DNA of 64,000 bases, taken from assembly GCA_018697195.1 (NCBI GenBank), contig CM031858.1, positions 88,503,277 through 88,567,276 on the forward strand, read 5' to 3'. Of the stretch, positions 51,478-64,000 are shown piece after piece (positions within the stretch are counted from its first letter, which is position 1; each line of letters starts with the position of its first letter). Both the position numbers and the translations under genes were made by a program. This DNA is from Certhia americana (lineage: Eukaryota > Chordata > Aves > Passeriformes > Certhiidae). Below the pieces are notes generated by a model. It had not been told where the DNA came from, searched no databases, and saw only the letters and a program-made list of their open reading frames with translations.

Positions 51478-54040
51478 CACAAACAATACAGGATTATGAG
51501 AACATTTCCTCCTTCTGAGCTTCATAAGAAATTAGCTGAAATTTTGTTTTTCCCCTGAAAAATTTGAATCCATATCTGTCTTCTGTCTATTGACTGCAAG
51601 GATGGAAGAGCTTTCTAGTTCTGCAGCTCAGTCACACAGAGCAGATATTTATCAAGGAAGTAAGCAAGTACCTATGTTGTCTGAAACACTGAAGATTTTG
51701 ATTCACACATCTGTTTCAGTGCATGTATAGTAGAAAAATTAACAACTCTCTTAGGTTTTATGCCACTCTAGAGAAACTGATGTGCTAGCAGTTTCTCCTG
51801 GGAGGTAATGGGTTTAACTTACCTATGACTAATAAAATGCTCTATGTAGTAGGATATTGGTTAAAACTGAACATTCAGTGCTTTCTACTCCTGTATTTAT
51901 GTGGATCCTTTATATTTTTCTAAGTGCTTAAACATGTATATTAAATTTTGATTTTCTTAGAGACTCTCATTTGAGATGAATACAAGCAAATACATTGTGA
52001 GGTTTGTGCTTTTATACTTACTTTTGTGCAATGGTCAAGTCAAGAAATGTTATCTATGCAGCCTTACATTTCACTTTCTTTGCAGGGATAGTCATGAAAT
52101 ACAGGGAGAATGTAAGTGCTTCCTCACTGCAGTCTTTTACCACCAGCCAGAGTTACAGGACATCTTAAGCTGCTGCAACACATCTCTTGTTTTTGTTGTA
52201 GTGTGGATATAGATAAGAGCAGGATAGCTTGTGGGACAAAAGGTGGCTTAGATCCATGTTACATTAAGCATAAAGGCATGAATTTTACAGTTACAATAAT
52301 TTCATTACATCAGAAAAGAGGTGTAATTGAGCAGCTTGTCTAAGGCATACTTTACCTACAAGGACAGGAAAATGACTTCATGATAAACCTGTAAACACTA
52401 ATCTTCAATTTACATTTTGGAATGTACTGTCATAAGGAAAATGTCCAGAGTAACTCTTTGTGGATGACAAGTTGCCTTAGACCTCAATCCCAAAGTGTAA
52501 CTATCAAATTGCTGGCGAAATGTTTTTCTGTCAAGATTTGTTGCATAGAATTTGTCGGTTTTCCTGGTTTTAGAGCATTCTGCTTCTAAATTGTGAATGC
52601 TTAGAGAAGATGAGGTGTTTGGATTGGTAAATCCAAGTCATTTCTCAGTCAGAGTCATCCAGAATAAAAGGACCCTTTTCTTTTTTTCTGGGGTGGGAAA
52701 ATGTTGAATGGTAACTCTGAAGCAATTTGGGCTACTCTTTATAACCTGAAGTATCTTTGAACTGGCCTGCTCGAAGTTCATATTTATGCTCACTGTATGG
52801 TGTCCTCAATTTCAGTTAAGTATTTTTGTTTCATGGAGATGTTACAGAGCTTTCTTTAACCACATCCCTGTTGTTTTGCAATTTGCCACTCAATTGATGC
52901 AAGAGTCTCCTAATTACCTGTGGTGGAAGGAGAGAGAGCAGGGACGGACAGTTGCACTGGTGGCTGTGGAAAACAAATATAAATAATACAAACCACATGC
53001 AAATCATGCTACAAAAATCCACAGTACAAGTGTGACTGAGATGAGATGTCAGAGAGCTAATATTCACTTGAGCCAGTTGGACATTGGCCATGTCAGCCTG
53101 GTTCTGTGGGTTCCAACTCCAAGCTGGCTATCCTTAGAGCCAGCACAGATGACTCTGTACCTGTAACCTGTCTAGTCCAGCACCTGAATACTCTGCCTGT
53201 GGCTCGTTGTAAACTCAGCTGGCTGAGTTTGATGTAAACGTGTTTTCTCAAACTTTACCAGGTCCTTTTGCATTGTATTTTTGCCCTCAGCTGAGTGTTT
53301 GTAACACACTTTTAAGCCCATAAATCCCTTCCTCTTTGGTAGAGGATTTCCTGTTTTCAAATTGAAATTTGTGGCTTTTCTAAGAATGCCATGACTTTGC
53401 TTTCTACAGGATGGTGATATCCTAAGATTTAAGTTTTGAATAGATATGACTGTATATAACAACCTTTTGGAGGAAACTGACAAAACAAACCCATGAGCAA
53501 TATTCTCAGAGTGTGTAGGAAAGTTAATAAAATAAAATTAATTGGAGAGATACCAGGAGAGTAAATGAGAGCAATAAGAACACCTTGCTGTTTTTAAAAA
53601 CTTCTGAATTCCCCATTTTAGTTGGATGTGAACATACTTGTTCATCAAATTGTCATTAATAATATGTAGATCCCCACAGAAGATTTTAGTAGAATAGGAG
53701 AAATCTTCTAAACTCAACAAAACAAAAGCAATTTTTTTAATTATAAACTAAGACCAAGGAAGAATTGGCTGTGAGCCATGAGTATGTGTCTCTCTGCACT
53801 GTTAAATATCCTGTATATGGTAGCTTGCATGATGCTCTCTGCGGTCTCTCCCTCACTTGTAGAAGTAATGGCCTTTCCACAATTATATACGCTGGGGTAA
53901 GATTTTAGCATAAGTAAGGCACAAGTTCTGTCTTGTGCCTTTGAACTGCAGCAAATGTCCATCTGTTGTTTGAATGCCATTTGGAATGCTTAACCCCTGC
54001 CAAATCCTGTTGTCTTTGAAGTTCATGGGAGTCTTGCCAC

Positions 54041-54108
54041 TGACTGTGATTGGGATAGAATTTAGATGACAAAATGACTGCAATTGGGACAGAATTTAGA
54101 TGACAAAA
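54041..54108. repeat. 34-bp tandem duplication
   Basis: Two head-to-tail 34-bp units at 54041-54074 and 54075-54108 share 31 of 34 bases (starts TGACTGTGATTGG and TGACTGCAATTGG, both ending AGATGACAAAA). The three differences show that it is not an assembly artefact of identical sequence. Confidence 0.95.
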
Positions 54109-56534
54109 TTTCTGTTTGCCTTTGTTTCACATAATTTTTATATGACACTAACAGACTTGTCTACTAATAATCAGTGCTGGATGAGGGAAGAGGTTTACAT
54201 ATGTAATCAATATGTCTCTCTGGCCTAGTAGTGGAGAATATTCTAGTATTGAATAGCTAGCTGATTTTAAGAGGTAAATTTTGGTGTTGTTGTCTTTTCT
54301 AATTCCCTTTTAGGAATCATTTACTAGTGGTATGTCATGACAGAGATTTAATTACATGAATTTGGACATCATACCAATTATTTAAAGATCAGTTATTCAT
54401 AGAGTGCTGTTTTCCTGAACAGTGAAGAAATATTTACCCTTGTTAGGAAAGACAGATGAATGACTCCAGACACTCATTGTAGTGAGTGGTTCTATGAAAT
54501 ATTTAATCTTTTGGTAGTATGCAGTTCCACACTTGTGGAATTTAAAATGTTTTATTTCTGGATCACTTACATACTTGTGATGTGTTGTATGCTTTTAAGC
54601 ATCTGCTTAAGTATTGCCTGCTCTTAATATTTTCAGGATCTGTGATTATACCATATGCTGCCATGGAGAGGATTAGACTGTCAGCGTTGTGTCAGAGTGG
54701 CATGGAAATTCAGTCTGATGTATAATTAGAAGCATATATTCAGGAACGTTTCTTAGGTGACTGAATTTATATTGATTATTCAGAAGAAGTGCACATCAAA
54801 TTACGGACTTTGCATCTATGTAAGAAGCATACATACACTTCAAATACCACAGGCTGGTAGGGCACTGAAAAAATATGAAAGGATGAACAGAAATGGATGC
54901 AGACCAGATCAAGTGCTCAGAACAGATTAGGGAGAGGTGTTTTGTGTAAAGTGATTTTGTGCTTAGTGGCTCCTCATCTTTCTTCGAGCCAGACTGTTCC
55001 TGTCACACAGATTAGAGATGGCTGGAGGGAGGATTCAGAAAGCTCTGAAAGGCCTTTGCAGCAGCAAGCACCCATGAGACACAGCAGCGTGTCTCTTCGG
55101 TTCTGGGATAAGCAAGGAGAGGCAGGTTTCATGGAGACTATTTTGCAGATGGGAAGAAACTACACTGTTCTGGTACATGCCAGATTTATCCATGGTGGGA
55201 TACATCAAGCAGCCCTAGAGCTTCAGGAAAACTGTCCCTATTAGCTGCTGCAGCTCTGGTGCCAGACACAAAAGAGGACAAAAGTGTCTAAATCGCCCAA
55301 AATAAAGGCTGCTTCTCTTTCCACTGAGCAAATGAAAAAACATGGCTGAAGTATGTCTCCCTTTTGCTTTTGCTTTTTTTCAACCCATAAATGTAAACAA
55401 TGATAAATAATGTTGGTTTGCTCCAGAATCCCCAGCTGTTGTTTTAAGGGTAACTTTTTATAGGCTCATATTGGAAACTGAATAGATAATGTAAAATAGA
55501 TGGTTCCATATTGTGGGAAAATCTAACTTATTGTTTAGGGTTCTGCAGAATTTAACATGAGATCTAAACGTGCTTCCAAGTGCTGTAGTTCAATGCCTTG
55601 GGGCCTGTACCTGTCTGGTGAGATGCAAACCCCTATAACTAAATAGTTTGTTCTTATATTTCTTCTACCAGATGCAAGATGGGAGTTTCAGGAGTTTATC
55701 AATGTACAATTTAACTAAGAAGAAAATATATTTCTTGAAGAGGAATTGTAAATGTAGAAACAATAACTATTACTAATTTACAAAGGATTGTTTATACCAG
55801 ATGTGTTGTCAGAATCTTGCTTGACTTTTGAATCACTGTGAAGCTGTGGAACTCACTGGAGTTCCTGGTTTGCAAATATGAAAGGAAGACAATAATCATG
55901 GCTTCTGTCTGTAAAGTTCTGCGTAAGAAAGAACACAGGACTTGTTCTGGTTGCCTTGTGCAGCTACTAAATATTGTATATGAAGTGCTATTTTGAGTAT
56001 TCTATTAATTATTAAAAGCTAAACATGGTTTCTCTTTGACATGTGAGATTTGTGAGTAGCAAAGGCTAAAGTGTAGAGGTTTTTTGCCAAAACTATTTAT
56101 TTTTTGCAGTAATCTGCTAAAATCAGATGTATTTGATTAGTCATTTAGGCAAGCTTTTTTTTTAGATAAATATTAGTAATTTTAACAGGGATTCATGAAT
56201 GACCATTTAGACCAGCTATGTGGCCTGTAACATTCAGTGTTCTGTCCCTGCTCCTAGATGCTCACAGATTTTTTCCAAGGAAAGTTTAATAAATCCATCT
56301 ATAGAATTGGGATTTTTTAATATTGTGGTTAAAATTAATTCATCAGAGTAATCTCATTGGTTCTTCTTTATCTCCATATATTCCTGATGAATTTCAGATG
56401 TGTTTTATGCTGCTGAAATTATAAGTAAATAATACTGTTTCTGTTTATTGGAAATGTACCCTTGAAAAACTAGAAAAAACTATTACAAATATATAAGCTA
56501 TTGAATCACCAACCATGAAACACCTACATGGAAA

Positions 56535-56935
56535 AGTCCCTGATATTTTAAGGCTGAGAAATCTGGATTTGTTCAGCCTGGAGAAGGCTTCAGGAAGACC
56601 TTCCAGTACCTAAAGGGGGCTACAAAAAAGCTGGAGGGGGATTTTTTTCAAGGGCTTGTTGTGTGAGGATGAGAGGGAATGGCTTCATTCTGAAAAAGGG
56701 TTGGTTTATTAGATATACCAAAGAAAATTTTTTTGCAGTAATGAGGTAATGAGACACTGGAACAGGTGACCCAGAGAAGTGGTAGATGCCACAAACCAGA
56801 AAACAATCAAGGTCAGGTAGGACAAGGCTCTGAGCAACCTGATCTGCTTAAAGATGTCCCTACTCTTTGCAGAAGGGTTGGACTTCATGACAATCAAAGA
56901 CTCACTCCAACCCAAACTATTCTATGATTCGATTC
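56535..56935 (+). mobile_element. CR1 LINE 3'UTR, sense, 5'-truncated
   Basis: About 400 bp of the CR1 3' region. Blocks in order: 'tgttcagcctggagaaggct' (end of ORF2, FSLEK-type region), 'ccttccagtacctaaagggg', 'gagacactggaacaggtgac', 'aggacaaggctctgagcaac', then 'ctccaacccaaactattcta' and the ATTCTATGATTC terminus at about 56935. It is 5'-truncated just before the end of ORF2. Moderate divergence; no coding potential. The minus frame at 56709-56915 is a shadow. Confidence 0.93.
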
Positions 56936-59900
56936 AGTCCTAGACGTCCAGCCTTAGTCTTTTTTTAGCTGTCTTTTACTGGCAACCTCATTTATTGACT
57001 GCATCACCATCACATCACAGGTTGCATTATGTCCTTGCTTTTTAATTCTGGTAACAATATTTTCAGATGTGTGCCCCAGTTAATTTAAAATTGGGGTACT
57101 TGCAACACTGGCTTTTTTATACCTTTTACATCATACAAGAAAATATCTTAAGTTTTCATTCACCTGATCATTTTGATTTGTACTACATACTTTCTCTGGT
57201 TTAAGAAATGTGGAGGGTTTCCCTTAAAAAAAAAGCACAGCAGCAGCATTACGCCTAATTATGTTTAGAATTCTGTTCAAGGATGTTTTCAATCTGATCT
57301 AGAGTTCATGTGAATAATTCAGGCTTGAGATGCTGCAGTTAAATTCATGTTTGAGACTTATGGGAGAGCATGGCTCTGGTTTTAATATGTTATACTAAAG
57401 CTTGTGCAACTCAATCTGTACTGCCACAGCCAGTGATACTTGGATGTAATATAAAACTGAGAAGCATTATTGCATCCACACATTTCTATTCCATCAGTGG
57501 GGCTTACATTTATGTTCCAATTGCATCATAGATAATGGTTATGGGTAGGTCTGGTCCCACAGTGCTGTGTATAGGATCTCCAACCTTGCTGCAATAGAGC
57601 AAGAACAAACAGAGGTGCTGCACTGAACAGAAGAAATTCTGTGGGTCTGTCACTCTGCTTCTGAGTGGCACTTAGCAACTTGTGAAAGTGGCTTACTAGA
57701 TTCCTGGGATCCTGCCTTTCCCTGCATGCCTTGGCAGCAGGCTCTCTTCTGCAAGGGGACACATTGGTCCTTTTGTTATTCCATAAATAGAGCACCCTAT
57801 GTTTCCTTTAGATTGGCCTTTGTCTACTTTGATTAATTTTAAAAGTGATTATATCTATGGGTTAGAATTCTTATATTTAATATCATAATCTCTCAACTTC
57901 TGTAGTGGTAACACTGCTTTTTTTGTAGGTTAGGAACAGTAGCTGAAAGACTGAAAAGATTAAGTAAAGCATGAAATGCTTCTGACCTTTTCTTCATGAA
58001 TTTTTCCTAAGCTTGAAAGAATATGTGTGGACTCCACAAGATTCCTGAATACATAATTTGTACATTACAGAAAAATAACTAGTCATGCATATTTAGTCAT
58101 TAGTGTAAAAATATACAATGGTTGTCAGTTATTCTTTTTTTTTTTTTTTTCCCTCTGAAAATATTTGGGCACAGTTGTGATTCGAAGGATATATTTGTTT
58201 TAATATTTGTAAGAGGAGCTTAGAATAAAAAAAAATTACTTGGATTATATATATATTTTTCTCATAGCTAAAGGAGCTGTAGGTCTTTTTTTCTAGACAC
58301 TGGTGGTGCATGCTGCTTCTTAGGGCTGCTGAGTGATGGAGTGTTTCCTCTCTAATAGTTTGAGTTTGCGGTTTTTAATGATATTTTATAGAGAAGCTGT
58401 TGAAACATATAAATATGCACTCTTTAAAAGTGCATCAACATCTTTCCTGTCCCACTTTTGAAGGTTTTGGCAGAGACTTATGCTTGCATACTGTTCTTGG
58501 GATTCAGTGGCACTGTCTTGCACTTGGCTTTTTTCATTCCAAGTGTGGAAGTCCTTCTATGAGCAAGGAATTCTTCATTTTGCTGTGATTCATGCAAACA
58601 TGCTCAGTGATAGTGAAGTGGTTTTGATGGTAAGATGTGGTGGCTGGGGGCGTTGTTTGAGAACACAAGGTTGCTGCCAGTTCTGTCAGTGTTTTACTGG
58701 GAGATTTTCTGTGCAGGGAGGATGCAAGTCATCTAAAGCTTTCATACACCATAATAACAGCAGTTGGTTTTCAAAATTAAAGTGAGGGTTTTGAAAAATG
58801 TTTGGGTTTATGTGTCAAAGTGTGTATATATATCTGACAGCCTTTAAGATTTAGTCCTTACTTCATATAGGAACTATCCCCATGGTGCTTGCACCACCTG
58901 CATAGTCCGGGTGGGGGGGTGGGGGGAAAGAATGTTTTCCACATCTTTGTCCTCTGCCTTTTCTATTCTCCTTCTTTTCCACTTTCTAGTGTAGCCTTTT
59001 TCTGCCTTTTTTTTTTTTTTGCCTGAGATATTTCTTTCACTTATTTTAATCTGTATCACTTCTTCCACTGGTTACCTGCCCGTTGCTATTTGCTTTTGAG
59101 GAAGGGGCATCTGTAGGTGAGACAGGTGAATCTGGTATGTGTTCTCATTCCAATATGAATGTCATAGGAGTAAGAAGCAAAGCTGTTTGTGTTTGTTTTG
59201 ACCTTATAAGTTATCCCTTCAGGGTCAGGGACATGAAAATATTTTGGCTCCTTTTGTTTTAGACTGCAGACCAGGGCACACTGTAAAAACTGGTTCCAGT
59301 TTGGGTTGGGTGTGATTTCTTGCGTACAAAACTCCTTGCAACAATCCCTTTGCCGGGACTTACAAATCTTCTCATCTTGCTTTCTTCTCTTCCTTACTCC
59401 TTTCCTGGAAGGACTTGGATACAGCAAAAGGTACCCACATGGGAAGCGATGTTGGCAGAAACCCAGGAGGGGCTTCCTTCCTAAAAAGCAGGCAAGCTGT
59501 GGATTAAGAGAGCTGTTAAGTGAGGGTAAAGTCTAAAACAACTAGCCAGCTTTCTCTCATGTTAGGATTTCATTAAGCCTTGCCCCAGAAGCACCAGCTG
59601 CAGTGTTGTGTTGCTCACTTTCTGGAACACAGAGTGCATCAAGTCTTCCTTTGCCTGGTTGCACTTGATGTTTCCTTTGTTCTTTACAGATGGCTGGAAA
59701 TGGATAATTCCAAATGTGAATGTATTAAGCATATTTTGCGCTGAACACTAGCTGTGTTTTGTGCTGTCAGTGTGGGTGGTGGGCTGCTTTTTGGGTTTTG
59801 GAGGCATCCTATTCTGTTACCCTAGATAATTGTGTTGGCTAAGTGCCGTCTTTTGTGGAGAATTGTGCCAGGATTTACTAATAGCAGTAGGGCATTCCCT

Positions 59901-62016
59901 ATTGGGTGCTGGGAATACATCAGCTTAGGCCTTGCACAAACACATCTAAAGCATCAGTGATGCTAACAGGAGTTTCATAACTGACTTGTCGAGTCCAGGA
60001 TTTTCTACGTGACTCTAAAGAGAGATCTGACTTTGCTGTTATTCTCTGCCTTTGTACTTAGCTTGTGCATGACATCTGAGTGCTCTTGATATCAGAATTT
60101 CTATAAAAGCTCTCTGGTTTCCTATGTCTCTGTTTGTCTGTCTAATCAGGAGGAGGATTTTCTAAACAATTCTTCAGTAGGCATAAGAAAAAATTGTGCT
60201 TAACATAACAGCAAGTGCGAAATAAGCAACCTTCTGCAGAAAGTTCACATGCCAAACACAGCTAATCCACCATATGTGTGACCTAAAAAGTACAGACATA
60301 TGGATCTTCTTCCCTCCCCCAGTTTCTCAGCCTTTTCATGGCTGCTGCAATTGTAAGTAGCCCAGTAACACTATATGCTTAATCAATGTATGGGATCTGT
60401 GATGGTATTTTGCAGTTGGGATTACTGCATTGCATAGCATGCCTCAAAGTGAAATGAAAGGAATACCATAAGCTTTTCAGCTGTGACATGTCACCTCAGC
60501 AGTCATGTGCCTTTTGAAAATACATAGGAGTGACAGTTTTTCAGTAGCCCAGGGAAGGTGATGTGTAACAGCAAATACTCTGGTTTTGAGTCTTCTTTAA
60601 GCAGTTTGTACATCCCTGATGAGTTTCCCATATAAGGGACATGTACCTTTCCTTGCCCTCTGACAGCATCTGCTGCAGTCCCTGGTGTTACCTGGCTCTG
60701 GAATGGAGAGAATAAGACTCATGGTAGAGGGAAAATAAGAAGATTACATACTTTTAGAAAAGGATCTATTTTCTATAGGATAGAAATATGTAGCTTTCAT
60801 ACCCTTGGGATTTGTTTTCTTGCCTTCAAAGACCAGCTACAAAAGATTAAGCAGTGGCCCGGGCTGCAACTCCCAAAGTTATTTGAGGCTTGATCCTAAG
60901 CAGATGTCACATAAGTGGCAGACTTTTTACTCCTTTTTGGGTAGGCTAGTACTCATATGGGTCCAGTTTTGTGACACGTAACTCATGTCACTTATTGTGC
61001 TGCTGTATGCTGTGGTATGTCACCCATTTAGGTCAAGATTAGAAAAACAAGCACAGTATGTCCCACTTTGTAGTCCAAGTGTAAGCACGTGCTTCACAAC
61101 CCTGTTGTAGACAGAACACAGTTTGGCCAAAGTGAATATAATCAGTTCATTTGTATGCAGAGCTAAAATTACTGAAGAGTAGCTTCCAGATAAGGATTCA
61201 TTTAGGGAACTGTGGCAACTGCATAATTAACTATAGGTATGGCTTTAATTGCAGTCTGTGACCAATAAAGAATATATTTGGTCTATAGAAAAAAGCAAAG
61301 GAATAGAATATGTGCACAAGGCAGTTTAATGTTTAAAGCACTGTTTGCAAATACAAGCTATTAAAAAAATGAATCATGCTGGAAAATTGTCCCAAGCCAT
61401 AAAATATTAATTGATCCTTAATCCCTTGTAAGAGGCACTGATATATACTTTGTATCTAAATGTGTCCCCTTTTAACTTCATCTGCTTTGTGCACACCTGT
61501 GAGGGGGAAAAACATATCTCCTAGGGATCAGAATGCAACAATGTTTGCATTTTTCAGAGGGGAGGGTATCCATAGACTGACCAATATTTCACCAGTAAGA
61601 GATTTGGTTCTAATGAAATGATTATGTTAATGTTATTGTTTTTCAATCAAGAGAAGAGAAAGAACCATGTCTCTTTTGGGAAAGTGGCAGGTATGGAATA
61701 TGGTATTACTAATTTTATGTCAAAGGTCTAGCTAATCTTCTAGTGTAAGAGACTGTACACACAATATCGATATGTAATGTAAGAGAGGACTTAAATCTTT
61801 GTCCATCTTGAGGCCAAGTCTGGAGAAATTTTTATCTTGAAGGCAGAGATCTGGAGTGATGATTTCAAGGTCTGGGACAGTTCTTCCAGAGACAGCAGAA
61901 TACAGGATAACACGTGTCTGTAAAGGGCAAGAACGTCAACTGATGGAGAGTGTCTGAAGGATGTAGCAGCAGATAGAGGACTTGATCATTATTTGGTAAT
62001 GCAATGATGATTCTTC
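56936..62016. other. Unique non-coding sequence with simple repeats
   Basis: About 5 kb without a recognised gene. The opposite frames near 59086-59536 (113 and 76 codons) overlap each other and lack domains. Contents: T18 at 58135-58152, a G-rich run at 58909-58926 and T14 at 59007-59020 inside a pyrimidine-rich stretch (about 58925-59025). Confidence 0.5.
58909..58926 (+). repeat. G-run cluster, G-quadruplex-prone
   Basis: GGG-T-GGGGGGG-T-GGGGGG gives at least four G-triplets with 1-nt loops on the plus strand. A pyrimidine-rich stretch follows it. Confidence 0.85.
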
Positions 62017-63003
62017 ACAGAATCCTAGAATGACTCAGTTTAAAAGGGACCTTAAAGATCACCTAGCTCCAACATCCTGACATGGCCTTGGACATTTTTC
62101 ACTCAACCAGTTGCTCAGAATTCCATCCATCCTGGCCTCAAACACTTCCAGAGATGAGACATCCACAGCTTCTCTGACCAACCTGTTCCTGTGCTTCACC
62201 ACCCTCACAGTGCAAGATTTCATCCTAACATCAAATCTAAAGCTGCACTTTCAGGTTGAAGCCATTACCCCTTATCCTATCATTATATAGGGTATATAAG
62301 GTATATCCTATCGTTATAAGGGTATATATTATATACCCTTTCCAAAGGTTGCCTTCCAGCTTTCCTTCACTCTAGGTGCTGGAAGGCTGCTATAAGGTCT
62401 TCCTGCCACCTTTTCTTTTCCAGGCTGAACCGTCCCAATTCTCTCAGTGCATCTTCAAAGGAGAGGTACTCCAGCCCTCTGATAATCTTCTTCGCCCTTC
62501 TCTGGATTTGCTCCAACAGGAACAAGTCCTTATGTTGTGGGCCTCTGAGTTGGATGCAGTCCTCCAGGTGGGCCTCACCAGAGCAGAGCAGAGGGGCAGA
62601 ATCACCACCCTTTATTTGCTGGCCATGTTGCTTTTGCTGCAGCCCAGGATACCCTTGGCTTTCTGGACAGTGAGTGCACATTGCCAGGTCGTGCTGAGCT
62701 TCTTGTCAACCCCCAAGTCCTTCTCCCTTCCCAAGGCTGCTCTTAATCCATTCTCTACATAGGCTGTGTTTGGGATTGCCCAGACCCCTGTGTGGGACCA
62801 TACCCTTGGCCTTATTGAGCTTCATGATGTTCATGGAGGTCCCCCTCCCAAAGTCCCTCTGGATGGCACCCCTTTTCTCCAGTGTGTCAACTGCACCACA
62901 CAGCTTGGTGTCATAAGCAAACTTGCTGAGGGAGCACTCAGTCCCACTGTCCATGTTGCCAGCAGGGAGGTTGAGCAGTGATGGTCCAGTATCAACCCCT
63001 GAG
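62017..63003 (-). mobile_element. CR1 LINE, antisense, 5'-truncated, best-preserved copy
   Basis: About 990 bp. On the plus strand it starts with the antisense tail 'cacagaatcctagaatgact' and ends near 63003 ('agtatcaacccctgag'). The minus strand encodes, in order, SKFAYDTKLCGAVDTLE, NIMKLNKAKG, GNPKHSLCREW, then (minus 62681-62367) PLLCSGEAHLEDCIQLRGPQ, QIQRRAKKIIRGLEYLSFED and LRELGRFSLEKK, the usual C-terminus of CR1 ORF2. The FADD box of the reverse transcriptase is FAYD, which removes one catalytic aspartate, and frameshifts split the frame, so it is dead. The 3'UTR carries an AT-rich 31-bp duplication (62276-62340). The plus-strand frames at 62376-62762, 62766-62981 and 62923-63114 are antisense shadows. 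Confidence 0.96.
62276..62340. repeat. 31-bp AT-rich duplication and hairpin within CR1 3'UTR
   Basis: CCTATCATTATA... at 62276 recurs at 62307 as CCTATCGTTATA..., a period of 31 bp, each copy with GGGTATATA-type words. The second copy ends in a perfect hairpin: AAGGGTATAT (62318-62327), loop ATT, ATATACCCTT (62331-62340). The usual CR1 3'UTR has no such expansion here. Confidence 0.9.
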
Positions 63004-64000
63004 AGTTCCTTTTCCTGTTTCCTCTTGGACCACTTCATGCGGAAAAATAATCTTCCAACTGAAAACATCACTGTATCCTGTTGTCTTAGCATCCAGGGAG
63101 GACAAGCTAGGTAGGGAGGGGGTCAATTAGCACATGCACATGGCTGTGGGTCTGTAATATGCAATACATGCATATGTGAGGAAAAACAGCAGAGTACACA
63201 CTGAAGTCTGCTAGATTTTCCTTTTGCTTATTGTTTTGTGTCTATATTCGACTACCGTCTTCTGGGAAAACTTGAGTTTGATAACAAACAGTCTGCTGTG
63301 AAAACATGCACAAAAGAGGATGACATCTGCATTACTTAAATATTTAACGTGCTAAAAGCAGCACTAAAATACTACCCAACAGTATGATATATACTGTATT
63401 CCTGTACATTTTCCAGAACTGAAATCTGATGGCCATATGTTAAAATAAAGGAACATGGCTTTCCCTAGAAGGTAATATTTTTTTACTTCTAACAACAGAT
63501 GCATGTAGTGCTCTCTGCCAGAGAGAGGAAAACGTCACAATTAGGAAAAGGGTTGGAACTCGGGTTTATTTACTTGCTCAGAGAACTGGATTTCTCTCTA
63601 AATCTTTTTATTTGTGATTTCTAGCATTTCTGGATACAGACTTATATTTTCTGATGCATTTTATTTCTAGTGGGTTTTTTTGGTAGTGTTCATCCTTCCA
63701 TTGAAGAGAAAACCTTGACAAACTGTTCTAATGTAAATAATTGACCCAGAGAATTTGAAAATCCATAATCCAAAACGAATACCTTAATTTTCTAAAGCAC
63801 AGTGTACCCCCTCTTTCAAAATAGTCTCTTGGGCTTGGGGGAGGGAGAGAAGGAGTATATATACTTTTATCTTCTAAATTTAAAATATTTTTAATATTTG
63901 ATTTTGTCAATTTCAGGTTTGTTCAGTTTACCTCCCCCAGAATGTCTTGGTAACTGCTTGTACCATGGTAGAAAAGGGAATATCTGTGAGGACTGTTTTC
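63004..64000. other. Non-coding sequence to window end
   Basis: No gene or repeat family is recognised beyond the CR1 edge. The sequence is AT-rich. The minus frame at 63728-63910 has no recognisable domain. Confidence 0.5.

Larger units (their letters stand above)
50983..56534. other. Unique non-coding sequence with simple repeats
   Basis: About 5.5 kb with no recognised gene. The 115-codon plus frame at 54897-55244 has an even composition but no domain I know, no splice signals that frame it and no conserved start. Contents: T19 plus GTT/GTTT run at 51436-51477, and a 34-bp tandem duplication at 54041-54108. Confidence 0.5.

Noticed and set aside
54897..55244. 115-codon plus-strand frame
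   Set aside because: Even composition but no known motif, no start context or neighbouring exons. Kept only as a note in the spacer entry.
62376..63114. Plus-strand frames of 128, 71 and 63 codons
   Set aside because: All are antisense to the CR1 ORF2 remnant on the minus strand.
1..64000. Bacterial or phage genes, operons, CRISPR arrays, tRNA or rRNA genes
   Set aside because: No ribosome-binding-site/gene packing, no regularly spaced repeats, no tRNA- or rRNA-like folds were seen; CR1 and LTR content shows a bird nuclear genome.

Overview
The window looks like nuclear DNA from a bird, most likely a passerine or a close relative. Three things point that way: an AT-rich, intron- or desert-like composition, repeated CR1 (chicken repeat 1) LINE fragments that end in the ATTCTRTG octamer repeat, and endogenous-retrovirus LTR fragments with the TGTYRTGGKTTAA edge and the 'GTTTAATAGGGAAAG' segment that I know from songbird genomes. 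I could find no confident protein-coding exon, tRNA, rRNA, CRISPR array, operon or bacterial-type gene. Most open reading frames of 60-165 codons look like chance frames or lie antisense or inside repeats. The window is best read as one long intergenic or intronic stretch.

Layout. 1-9.4 kb is mostly unique AT-rich sequence with one CR1 3' tail (1651-1780). It also holds one very weak exon candidate, a 29-codon hydrophobic frame that runs into a textbook splice donor at 8132. 9.4-10.2 kb is an old antisense CR1 next to an AT-rich low-complexity patch. 10.2-25.8 kb is unique sequence that includes two blocks (about 13.0-14.56 and 18.18-18.98 kb) that look like conserved non-coding or regulatory DNA, on texture only. 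25.8-26.57 kb is GC-richer and may be an unclassified antisense LTR. 27.9-28.75 kb is a sense CR1 with decayed reverse transcriptase, and 29.46-29.89 kb is an antisense CR1 whose endonuclease region is joined straight to its 3' tail. 34.5-34.8 kb is a probable ancient CR1.

The right half holds three antisense LTR fragments (39.4, 46.6 and 50.6 kb), an antisense CR1 with an internal deletion (43.4-44.27 kb), a sense CR1 tail (56.5-56.9 kb) and the best-preserved CR1 (62.0-63.0 kb, antisense). That last one has its FADD catalytic box changed to FAYD and carries a local AT-rich duplication. Microsatellites, poly-T tracts, a 43-nt perfect pyrimidine-purine alternation and several perfect short inverted repeats are scattered through the unique sequence.

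No new multi-gene biological system is visible. The most useful leads are the endonuclease-to-tail CR1 junction, the possible regulatory blocks and the LTR-like 26-kb region. All of these need an alignment or a repeat library to settle.
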